Assembly: GCA_900642245.1 (NCBI GenBank)
Contig: CAAAJI010000383.1
Coordinates: 1 to 35,447 of the forward strand
From: Fragilaria radians
Taxonomy: Eukaryota; Bacillariophyta; Fragilariophyceae; Fragilariales; Fragilariaceae
Length of the DNA stretch: 35,447 bases
Reading direction: 5' to 3'
A program made the position numbers and the translations under genes. The notes beneath the pieces are model-generated. The model had not been told where the DNA came from. It was given only the letters and a program-made list of their open reading frames with translations, and ran no database searches. This document shows positions 9,590-19,045 of this stretch, one piece after another. How positions within the stretch are numbered: the stretch's first letter is position 1; each line of letters begins with the position of its first letter.

Positions 9590-10130
9590 TTCTAGCCATG
9601 TCATGTTGTGGTGGAAGCAGTTCAAGGCTTTTGTGTATCTTTTCGGATTCAAAGAAGCAATAAATGTTGACCCAGATGGCTTTTCCAAGTGCAGATGACT
9701 AACCTGTAGATAAAGGGAATGAAGAGTGCAAGAGGATAAAGAAATCAGACTAAGAATAGGAATGAAATTACAATGTAAGGTTTTACAATGGATTTCATCA
9801 AGGAAGGAGTAATGGGAAAATTTTTTTGCAGTTACCAAAGAGTGGTCAAAAGGAGCTGCTTGCTATGTGGTGCATTGCTCAAGCTGTGCATTCTAATTTT
9901 TACCATTACAAAATTGAAAAATCTGATCTTATTGCTAGTTACACTTGATATTGCCACAGGTAAGTTGTTGTCTATACTCATGTCAGAACAAAGAAAGTGG
10001 TTTGAGATTCATGGATTTGGAGATTCTGTTTTGACAAGATTAATTTCCGATCAATTAGATTAAAAAACCACCAAGACAGAAACAATTCTGAAACGTAAGT
10101 GCTTAGAATGCAGGAAAAAGGGACAGATAT
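9590..10130 (+). pseudogene. Copia-type gag relic with degenerate zinc knuckle
   Basis: Across shifting frames the plus strand reads WWKQFKAFVYLFGFKEAINV (near 9610), then GKFFAVTKEW-like text and GAACYVVH (near 9820-9880), then TTKTETILKRKCLECRKKGQ (near 10070-10130). This resembles diatom copia gag, ending in a CCHC knuckle that has C-x2-C but Gln where His is expected. At least two frame changes and a stop after the knuckle make it dead. The assignment rests on remembered family patterns. Confidence 0.5.
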
Positions 10131-10399
10131 AAGTTGACAATAATCAAATAGAGCCGAAAAGGGGACTGAAGTGATAATCTTTGATGTGAAAGTTCCTGCA
10201 ACAATGCGTATGTTGATTGGTATTAAGGTTAAGAAAACTGAAATACTTGCAATGTGTGGTGTAGATACTCCTGTAGAACAAGGTATGTCAAGGGTTGTGT
10301 ATCAATGAAAAGAAATTATTCAGGGTATCCAAGATTTACAAACATCCTTTTCCTGCACATACTTAGGTATTCAAAAACAATGGCATTGAAAACAGTTAC

Positions 10400-10665
10400 A
10401 AGCAGCCCAGAGTAAGGAGGCCTGGAACTCTTAGATTTCTACAATATAGCTCTTAACTTAAGCAATATCAGAGCATCAACTAAGTGCTGAAAGCAACCTT
10501 AAATAAGTGGAGATGGCAGATGGGTACATTTCAACACCAAGCAATGTACGTATTCTTACAATGAAAGTAGGTGGCTAAATTCATTTAGGCAGTTTTCAGC
10601 CAAACATAACCTTGAAAGCTACATTGGAGAGAACAAATTTCTGCAGCAGAGGAAATGAGATGCAT
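10400..10665 (+). pseudogene. Possible non-LTR (LINE-like) retrotransposon C-terminal relic
   Basis: A weak run reads GGLELLDFYNIAL-like text near 10415. It continues as WRWQMGTFQHQAMYVFLQ and, after a one-base shift, SRWLNSFRQFSAKHNLESYI, ending at a stop near 10656. This resembles the region downstream of reverse transcriptase in LINE-type elements, with its conserved aromatic and basic spacing. There is no intact frame. It could be spurious. Confidence 0.4.
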
Positions 10666-10709
10666 ATCATTTAAAATGAAATTCTTAAGTCATTGCAAGC
10701 TATCTTTGA

Positions 10710-10870
10710 GCAAAATACGCGTTTCTGATAATGCCGTCTTCACTTAGAAAGATCACGACATAAGGCTTTGCAGGTTTCTGATGAATTGTTTGTTGATGTG
10801 TTTGTAAGATTATTTTCTGTTTTTCATCTCGACCGTATTTACTATCAAGAGATCTTAACTCTTGGTATAT
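10710..10870 (-). pseudogene. AAA_16/STAND ATPase relic (entry motif and damaged P-loop)
   Basis: The minus strand reads ELRSLDSKYGRDEKQKIILQ followed by THQQTIHQKPAKPYVV, matching the family entry motif codon by codon. The P-loop GEEGIGKT has decayed to SEDGIIRN, so nucleotide binding is lost. No Walker B or TPR region follows; LINE-like sequence is found instead. Its 5' side joins repeat copy B directly, while paralog 1 at the left edge lies near repeat copy A. This suggests that both derive from one duplicated segment. Confidence 0.8.
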
Positions 10871-12540
10871 TTGAGAATCAATAATAGACAATTCAGTCAG
10901 TCTTCTGCTCAGGTATTTATAGTTTTTGAGGATTTTTTAAATAACAAGCTTTAAAGGAAATGGGTCAACATGCCTCTGAGTTGGTTTTTGCTTGCCTCCT
11001 ACACGCCCGAGACACCCATGCAAGAAATATTCATTTGGAAAGAAGCTGGTTTGAATAGAGCGCTGCTGCACTTCAAGCTCTAATAAGGAGCAACAAGCAT
11101 TGTCTATGAAGGTGAGATCATAATTCTTGCCAGCGTAAAGTTTGTTGAATCAATTTGGAATGATTAACTCCTACAATTGGATCAGGAAAATCTGAATCAC
11201 AAATTTCAAGAGAGATCTATAGCCTTTGCCAACACTTGCAATAAAAACAAAAACAATTCTAAATTTGCAGATAAAAGTGTGCTCCAGGACGAACAATATC
11301 CTGTGATGTTAAATACATTTATGGAACATTGCATAGAACTTGGTATTACCATTTTTGAATGGCAAGATAAAGGAACGTCAACAATCAGTCAGTATTTGTG
11401 GAAGTGATGGCAATGAAGAAAGAATTGGCAAAATTACCTCCAATGGATAATGAAAAAAGGCAAATGAAGTATACATTGCCTTCTGTTTTCAATCATAACA
11501 AAGGACACTACCAATTGTACATCAATATTAATTTTGTACATTTACTCTATTCCGCATTTATCATTCCTGAAGCATGTATTTCCCTTTCATTTAAGGCTTT
11601 GTGACAAAAATGATTGATTGCAAGAAAGAAAAAGAAGTGATTGTCATCACCTATTTTGTCTTGGATTTTCAAATTAATTTACTAATTCACCTCAATATCT
11701 CCTGTATTCTCCGTTTGCTTCCGACCATTCTGTCCTATCTAACACTTATATAATTCTCTCTGCTTCTAGAAATTGTAAGCTACTATTTCATAGAATGATA
11801 TCTTTGTGATCCGCTCTAATCTATTAACTCCAAATCTATTTCTAAAAAACTATTCTCAGAATTTAGAGGCATAAGGCAAACATACTAGATACTCAAAGCA
11901 ATGATTAATTTATTATTACATGTTACATTCAATTCCTGTCACTTGAAATTACATTGGCTATTTGATCTGGGTAATTTTCTTTGAAAGAGACTGACTTTGA
12001 TCAATTCTTCAACAAGTACATCACGAACAAGATTTCAACAAGAGACCGTGATACTTACACACAAAACAAGTCTCACTTTATTGACAAGGACCTTATGATG
12101 CCCCTTTTTAAAAGTGGAGAAGACTTACTATCTGTCCAGTTTGGGAATTCTGACCAAAGCTTCTAAATGCTTATCGCTTATTGCAGGGTGAGACCAAGGA
12201 GAAGTGGCGTGAATGATAAACCTCACTTATAGCCGTTGTCATCAAACCATGAAAAAATTCATTATTTGGTGTGGCAAGAAAAATAGATGGATCAGATTTC
12301 AATCTGAATCAATTAATTGTCCACAAACCTTACCACTTACCTCATACTCATGAAGCAATACGGTACTTTGAAAAGCTTTCAGATATTGTAAGTCTCTAGA
12401 CTTGAATATGGGCTTCTGGACAACAATGTTAAAAACCTTTTAACTATTCGTCTTACTTGCTACCACTGCCTTCCTATGGGTTTATCACACTCTCCAAATA
12501 TGCATATCATCACCTATGGAAATCTGACGAATCCCTTGCT
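10860..12540. repeat. Dispersed degenerate repeat, copy B
   Basis: This is the partner of 887-2750. It includes an LTR-like block (11657-11900) and a unique stretch at 11901-12180. Homology then resumes to about 12535, with text such as GCCTTCCTATGNNTTTATCA shared with 2683-2705. Short open frames at 11177-11604 and 11981-12166 have no recognisable family and are not preserved in copy A, so I do not call genes. Confidence 0.6.
11657..11900. repeat. LTR-like sequence in repeat copy B
   Basis: This is the diverged counterpart of 2401-2640, starting TGTCTTGGATTTTC and ending ACTCAAAGCA. The termini are degenerate. Shared internal words include TTCACCTCAATATCTC, CATAGNATGATAT and TATTCTCAGAATTT. 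Confidence 0.4.
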
Positions 12541-13780
12541 GTTGTGTTTCTGAGTACTAAATATTTTGACTTTTTTCTTACTTTTGATAAAACAAAACCT
12601 TAACACAAGTTTTTGGCTGTCAAACTGCAAATTGCTCCACCAAAGTCTATCTATAGTTTCGTTGAAGCTCTCATTCCCTAGCACCCTAACTAACCTAAAA
12701 CAGGAATAATATGTGTGTTGACAGCAAACCATCAGCACGCTGTTGCAGAACATCCTTATCTATCATGATTTTAACTTGCCCGTAACCTACCATGATTTCA
12801 ACTTACCCGTCTGTATGTATAAAGAGGCATCAAAATTTCATCACTTGCCTTCTACCTGTGTAAGCTCACTAATGGTCATTGCGCTACATAGTTCAGAGTA
12901 ATCAACATTAAAATGACCAAAAAATTCGGATCCAATTTGATTTTACTACAGACATAGTTACTAGCTGAATGCTGGTTGATGGGGAGTTTGGAACCTGTAG
13001 AATAATCACCCCCCCCCCGAAATGCAGAATAATTGCTCATTCTCTCAGCAGACCAAGTGGGCAATTAACAGCCCTTACCACGCATGTCTTCAAGCCAGCC
13101 CTTGACATTTGGTTGTTCAGTGTGACATGATTCTACCCACAACATCCTAAGTAAACTGGGTTGCTTGTCAACATCATAGCCAGATTCAAGTGAATGTTGA
13201 CAATCAACATGAAAATGCAACGTGCATCAGTAATGAAAATCATGACAAAGAGACAACCATAAAATGATCCTCCAAGGTACAGAGAGTTTTTCCAGCCTTA
13301 CAGAAATAAGATGACTGTCATTGAAAAAAAATGGATGTGGTAAATTAACAGACCTTTCAGTCACGAGTTTCGAATGTGTCATCATGTTCATACCATCGTA
13401 TCAACAGTGATTTGCGCAATTTCTCTTTCGTTCCTTTCTTTAATTTCAATAAGTAATTTGTGTCGTGGTATCTCGATGTCTCATGGTCGTGAAATCAATG
13501 CAGTCATTATTCCAAGTTTCTTAAGAGAACATTTTGTCGAGTTAGTGTCGTAAAGTAGAAAATGCAATAATTTATCTAGGATTGGACAATAAATATATTT
13601 TGCNNNNNNNNNNNNNNNNNNNNNNNNNNNNNNNNNNNNNNNNNCCGTCAGCAATCCTCCGATGGCGGAAAAGTCATTTTTTTCAACGGTTTTTTTAGGA
13701 CAAATGGAAATGACCATTGATCCTCGGTCACTCCTCATTGGAATTCACACAAAAACCTAAGAGAGAGAGCGTATAAAGCA
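12541..13780. other. Region without a recognised gene, with an assembly gap
   Basis: I find no defensible coding region. A run of ten C lies at 13009-13018. Bases 13604-13644 are N. The last ~130 bases before 13781 should hold the promoter and 5' UTR of the second secreted repeat protein, so that promoter is only partly known. Confidence 0.5.
13604..13644. other. Assembly gap (41 N)
   Basis: Forty-one unknown bases, 136 bases upstream of the second secreted repeat gene. The true gap length may differ. Confidence 0.99.
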
Positions 13781-15136
13781 ATGAGACAAATTTTTATCAA
13801 CGCAGCCATACTAATACAAACATTGAATGCTGCCACTGTGGTGAATGGGATACCTGCCAACCCCAGCGTGGCTCCAATGCCCTCAGCACCATCGTCCTTG
13901 TCTACACTAATTTCGACGTCGAAGCCAACTTCTTCCTTGATTACATTCTCACTTTCACCCTTTCGACTCAGTCCTTCCAAGCCTTCTTTTTCGTTTACAT
14001 TATCACCAGCTCGACTCAGCTCTTCCAAGCCTACTTCAAAATCTTCCGTTTCTTCAAAGCCATCTCCAAAATTTACCATGTCGCCGACACGAATTAGCAG
14101 TTCCAAGCCTTCATCCAAGTTAACCATGACGCCCACTCGAGTAAAAACTTTGAAACCAACTGCCAAATTACCAACATCGCCTTCCATTAGCAGCAAAAGT
14201 GCCAAGCCTTCCTCAAAGTTTACCATGTCACCTACGCGAGTCAACACTTCCAAACCTACAAAGAAGTCTTCATACTTACCGACACGGTTACGGCCTTCCT
14301 CAAATTTACCGACTCTTACTCCAGCAATTAATTCACCTGTCTTTGCACAAGTTAGCCTCCCGACGAATACACCACCTCTTCCCTCGCCAAGGCCTGTAAA
14401 ACGTCCAACCAAGATGCCGGTGTCACTTTCACCAATTTCATCGGTTCCTATTGCACCTCAAAACCCTACAGCACCTCAAAGGCCAACAGACTTCCCATCT
14501 GTAGCACCTGTGACTTCAAGGTCTCCGGTTTCAATACCAATTGCTTCTTCACGATCCTTGGATCCATCGTTTATAGCAACTCTCTATCCAACTCAGAGTG
14601 ATACTAGCTCACCTTCCTTGCCTCCGTCGCGTAACTTGAATTCCCTTCCTACTGAGAGTCTTACTCTCTCGCCTTCATTGACTACTACAAATTCACCTTC
14701 TTTGAATCCTATTACAGATTCACCTTCCTTTCCCATTTCCATGTCAGTACCCACTGATTTTCCTTCCCATCCACCCACTCCTCTACCAACACCAGATCCT
14801 ACTAATCCACTGTCTTTATCTCCATCGCATCCACCCACTCCTCTACCAACACCAGATCCTACTAATCCACCTTCATTATCTCCATCACATCCTCCCACTC
14901 CTTTTCCAACACCAAATCCTACTATTCCACCGTCCTTATCGCCTTCGCATCCACCTACTCCTCCTCCAACACTAAATCCTACGATTCCACCATCCTTATC
15001 GCCCTCGCATCCACCTACTCCTCTACCGACACCAAATCCTACCAACCCACCATCGTTTCCACTCACTCCTCCACCAGCAGAGTCTGAGGGCCAATTAGAA
15101 AGTTTCAGTCACTATGAATTTTTTTTCGGCTTATAG
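13781..15136 (+). CDS. Secreted Pro/Ser/Thr-rich repeat protein, second copy of the type
   Basis: The protein is 451 aa from the ATG at 13781. Residues 1-24 look like a signal peptide (MRQIFINAAILIQTLNAATV). Residues about 62-170 hold imperfect 16-residue units of the form SSKPSSKFTMSPTR. Residues about 170-325 are irregular Pro/Ser/Thr-rich sequence. Residues 329-428 are five 20-residue units (SHPPTPLPTPDPTNPLSLSP type). The tail EGQLESFSHYEFFFGL is non-repetitive and falls at a run of eight T, so the annotated end could be shifted by an indel. No catalytic domain is visible. The role is inferred to be cell wall, mucilage or adhesion, probably O-glycosylated. Compared with 6429-7691 it has the same design but different repeats, so common origin is possible but not shown. 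Confidence 0.75.
   Translation: MRQIFINAAILIQTLNAATVVNGIPANPSVAPMPSAPSSLSTLISTSKPTSSLITFSLSPFRLSPSKPSFSFTLSPARLSSSKPTSKSSVSSKPSPKFTMSPTRISSSKPSSKLTMTPTRVKTLKPTAKLPTSPSISSKSAKPSSKFTMSPTRVNTSKPTKKSSYLPTRLRPSSNLPTLTPAINSPVFAQVSLPTNTPPLPSPRPVKRPTKMPVSLSPISSVPIAPQNPTAPQRPTDFPSVAPVTSRSPVSIPIASSRSLDPSFIATLYPTQSDTSSPSLPPSRNLNSLPTESLTLSPSLTTTNSPSLNPITDSPSFPISMSVPTDFPSHPPTPLPTPDPTNPLSLSPSHPPTPLPTPDPTNPPSLSPSHPPTPFPTPNPTIPPSLSPSHPPTPPPTLNPTIPPSLSPSHPPTPLPTPNPTNPPSFPLTPPPAESEGQLESFSHYEFFFGL
14764..15063 (+). repeat. Five 60-bp tandem repeats inside the secreted protein gene
   Basis: The unit repeats every 60 bases (20 codons) with the core CATCCACCCACTCCTCTACC. Copies 1 and 2 are nearly identical, while copies 3-5 differ at a few bases, partly with amino-acid change (LPTPDPTN, FPTPNPTI, PPTLNPTI). 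Confidence 0.95.
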
Positions 15137-15955
15137 GCTATCCAGAACTAAGCAATTCACTTCATGGTTCTAATTGGCTTTGAAACTCATACTGACGTGG
15201 CATGCGTATATAGTAGCATTTGGGGAAGTGCACCGGATGTTTAAGCAAAATAATGTTAAACTATCCATTACGGATTAGTGTCGTGGTCTAAGGAGTGCGC
15301 TTACCATAGGGTTTGAAACCTTGGAGTAATTGTTTACTGTTCCAAAGCTGTAGTAAAGCATAGCATTTAAAATTACGGACAGAAATAATTCTTGGTCATG
15401 GATGTTATTTAGGTTTATTCATTATACATTTGAGTGAAGTGCTGCAAACAATCAATTGGAGCCATCTCCCATAAAAATTAATATTATGGACCTTGCTTTG
15501 TTATCCCTAGCAGTGGTACCAATCTCTTTCCATTCTCATGAGACCTTTGTATCCTTAGTAGGCTCTCTTCTAACATAAGGAAAATGATGCTACCTGCCTT
15601 TTTTTAATATTCCTTAAATGCAATCGCAGATCGTTCCTACTTGACTTGTCCTTAAAACTTGGCCCTATTTTTGGACAAGAGTTTAAACAAGAGAGTCTCA
15701 AACTATATAATTGTTTGTCGATTCAAGAAATAAAGTCTACTTTTGGATTGTAAGCTTGAAATTAAGCAAAAATACAGAGTTTTTTTGTTAAGTGTTAAGT
15801 TTAAACTAGAGTTGAAACAAAGGATTCCGATAACAATGTAAGGAATGACAACAATATATTTGGATTGGTTTCTCTAGTTGACAAGTGTTGAGATCCTTGC
15901 CCCAAATGGAATGAAATCGTAGTAACCATTCCGCCATTTTTAATCGATAAATAGC
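15137..15955. other. Intergenic region without a recognised gene
   Basis: It lies between the 3' ends of two convergent genes. The bases around 15305-15330 (TAGGGTTTGAAACCTTG) look like a tRNA T-arm, but no complete cloverleaf can be drawn. Nothing else was recognised. Confidence 0.4.
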
Positions 15956-16567
15956 TCACTGCTTTCCTGTTAAATACTGCGCAGTAATAGCCTCCATATG
16001 TTTTCCCTTGGTCTGGGCAAATTTAGCTTGAACCAATTGCAGCATACAGAGACATTGCTTAGGATTCACATTGGACATTTTTTGAAGGACCGAAATAAGT
16101 TTCCGGACTATTGCAAATGTCGAAAGTCGGTTTAAACCCCTCAGAGAACAAGCGTTCAATCGAGCAAGGGAATCAAAAGTGAAAATTACACACAACGCCA
16201 TCCCATGGATAGGGTTTTTATCTAGGTGTTGAGCGCTACTTGCTTCAAGGTGGGCTTGCTTGTAATTACACATTACAAGAGATAAAATCAATCTCCAAGA
16301 GCACCGTAAGTATTCAAATATGGAGACGTTTGTTCGGGAATCAATGTCTCTGGGAACTTTGTCAAGAAGTGCCATTGTTTCAGAATAATCACTATCCATA
16401 AGACCATGGAGGGCATGAGTCATGAATTTCAAAGAAGAAAATGTATTCATATGCTTATATTTCACTATTGATTCCAGCACACTTTCACAATCCTCCAAAA
16501 CCTTGGAGAGCGCTTGTCCAAGAAAGAATGCATACATGTTTTTCATGAAGCTGCTCAGAAACGAGTA

Positions 16568-16624
16568 CTAACAAAATGCTTAGAATATCAACGTCATTGG
16601 TCAAATTTATTCTTGATGACTCAC
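16568..16624 (-). other. Intron 2 of ATPase paralog 2
   Basis: A 57-bp intron with donor GTGAGT and acceptor TGTTAG, phase 0, after the codons for GDIE. Homologous in position to 23926-23990 and 26384-26443. Confidence 0.8.
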
Positions 16625-17778
16625 CTCTATGTCTCCCGTTTCGATTCCGATATGATAGCCTTGCGAGAGTGGATCAATTTCTTTTTTCATACATTGATGC
16701 CATCCAAATATGCCACCATAGACACACAAATAAACTCGAGGAAGCCATTGTATCGAATCAAAACGATCCAAAAGTTCAAGTGCCAATTCTCCATAATTTG
16801 TTGCCATTTTTATCTGACCTTGTGCAGCTAATATCAAACCAAACCATCCAAAAGCAACACTGCTAACGTTGCACAATCCGTGTTGGATAGTAATATGTAC
16901 TAATTTAAGGACAAGTTCAGGCAAGAGACTCTCGCGCCCAAAATGTGCTGGCAGTATCATGTGATTTATTATTTGCATTGACGCTGCCTTGCGGGAGTCT
17001 GACATAAGAGGGAGTGTACCAATTGTGCCTGGACTAAGCTTCCTTAAGAGACGGCGCAATCGTAGCAACGTGTGTGCAACATCAACCTTTGTCGGCCTGG
17101 CCTTAATTGGTTCTCCAATTTTCTCTAGAATGTCCATTCCAATTTGGATTGCTTCATCTGTATTTCCATTGGCACTGAGGATGCTTATCTGCATGCTGCA
17201 GGCAAGAAAAGTGTGATCAAGGAGTCGTGCGTTTTGGAATATGGCATCGCATCGTTTCTTGACGACTTCAAAATCACCCTGAACATAACTCAATTCGGCC
17301 GAAGTATTATGAAGAGCAAGAGTCAGATCGTAATCTTCCCTCCAACTTCTATCAGGAAGAAGACGAATTCCTTTTTCTAACACGTTAGCAGCTGTAGGAA
17401 ATGTTGACCACTTGACAACTTCCTTGGCAACCCATAGGCAAAGTGCCGCAGTAGCCACACGCTCCTTATTATTTACAATGACGTTTTCACCCAGCAACAT
17501 TTGCGTCAATATTAGAGATTGGTGTTTAGGAAGAAGGTTGGGGGTGCCATGTTCATCATAACCTTTCCAGAGTTTGCGGCCAATCATTAGGTGCAAGGCG
17601 TCACGTTGATCATCTGGGATTGTAGAATACGTTGATTCACGAATGCTTTCATTGCTTTGATGATGATAAGGAATAATCCATCCGTGTTCTGTGGCATCAA
17701 GAAGAAGTAGTGCCACTGATTCGCCAAGGATCCAACCCAACTCTTGAGATGAGAGTTTGCTTCCAATACATGATGCAA

Positions 17779-17846
17779 CTTAAGGAAAAATCGACAAAAA
17801 TAAGCACATGATAGATACTGCGTTCCAAGACTTATTCAAAACGCAC
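17779..17846 (-). other. Intron 1 of ATPase paralog 2
   Basis: A 68-bp intron with donor GTGCGT and acceptor CTTAAG, phase 1, after the codons for VQKILQ. Homologous in position to 22683-22741 and 27631-27689. Confidence 0.8.
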
Positions 17847-19045
17847 CTTGTAAAATCTTTTGGACGGGAGCAGGAAGATCATCCCACATTGTACGCACAA
17901 ACGCGCTTTGCTGATGCACCTGCAGGAGTTGACGGATATCCCAATGCCAGGAGTCTCTAGATTTATCCCACAAAAGGTGCTGATTGTGGTGCATCCATTT
18001 CAACTGGGCTATTAGACAACGTGGATTTCCTAGTGAATGAGGATACAAGGATATATAGAGTGGTTCGCATGTTTCCAAATCAACTTGTAAAGTGTCTGCA
18101 ACGATGTTGTGAATTGTGACGGCATCTAGCGGAGGTAAATTAATGCTGACGACATTACTTTTGGAGTTCCTTTGAAGAGATGAAACAAATGAAATCATTT
18201 CATCTGATTGGATTTGGCTCAGAGATAAGACGTAAAACAATCCTTGAATATCTGCATTTTCAAACAAATATTTCCAGAGACGAAGACTGCACACATCCGC
18301 ATGTTGAAAGTCAGTCATCCAGGAAAAAAAACAGGGGCTTCAAGGATTTGGCAAGAATTTGAAAAAGATTCAAACATATCTGTAAAAGTCTTGACGAAGA
18401 TTGATCCTGCAAGGAATTTGATGCAGAAGGATCGATGGGACTTAACAACATTGGTGAAAGGCAATGTATCATCGTAGCAAGAGTCAATTGATCCTTTTCA
18501 TCCATTTCTTGTTGGAAAGTTTCTTGAATTTCACCAATAATTGAATCATTTGATGTCAAGATTTGATTCATCAATATTGCCAAGAGGTCATCAATGCCGT
18601 CATTAGATGAGACATGCCAATGTACGAAAAATCCATGATCGTGTACTCGAACATGTTGTGATAGAGTTTGTTCAACTAGAAATGTTTTACCAATACCCTC
18701 TTCACCTTGAATGATCAAGACAGAAGGATTGGGAGGTTTTTGACGAATCGTTTGTTGATATGTCTGTAAGATTATCTTCTGTTCCTCATCTCGACCGTAT
18801 ATTCTATCAAGAGATTTCAACTCTCTTTGTTCTTCAATTAAGGATTCTTCTGATTGTAATTCTATTCCTTCGTTTGAGAATTGTAGGGGTTCTGTTGACA
18901 GAATTCGCGAGGATAAAACTTGTTCCGAAGATAATTGTGTTGTTGCTGATTGCTGAACAAAAAGGTTTTGAGTGAATGTTTCTTCGATCGATTGATTTGA
19001 TGAATCTATGGGTATCTCGTTAATGGCATTCCTCATCACATTCAT

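Larger units (their letters stand above)
15956..19045 (-). pseudogene. AAA_16/STAND ATPase with TPR-like region, paralog 2 (frameshifted, C-terminally truncated)
   Basis: The model on the minus strand has exon 1 at 19045-17847, exon 2 at 17778-16625 and exon 3 at 16567-15956, with GT-AG introns at 17846-17779 and 16624-16568. The entry motif YGRDEEQ is at residues 83-89, Walker A GEEGIGKT at 114-121 and Walker B LFFFLDD ending at 244. Directly after it, a tandem GTCA pair (18310-18317) shifts the frame to a TGA at 18311-18313. Skipping four bases restores a 2961-nt frame in phase with both introns, so the shift is real in this sequence. The end is also short: it stops after AITAQYLTGKQ, about 70 residues before the ends of paralogs 3 and 4. 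A different start, TTG at 19051, is unlikely. It is either a young pseudogene or one true change plus a sequencing error at the four bases. Its 5' end is next to that of paralog 3, head to head. Confidence 0.8.

Noticed and set aside
13009..13018. Run of ten C as a possible G-quadruplex or regulatory element
   Set aside because: A single homopolymer without further G/C runs does not make a convincing structure, and it may be a sequencing artefact.
13735..15066. Minus-strand open frames opposite the second secreted protein (225 and 157 aa)
   Set aside because: They are the same composition artefact, Gly/Val/Glu-rich mirrors of the repeats.
15270..15340. tRNA-like fragment with a T-arm-like TAGGGTTTGAAACCTTG
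   Set aside because: No acceptor stem, D-arm or anticodon arm can be paired around it. It could be chance or a tRNA-derived trace.
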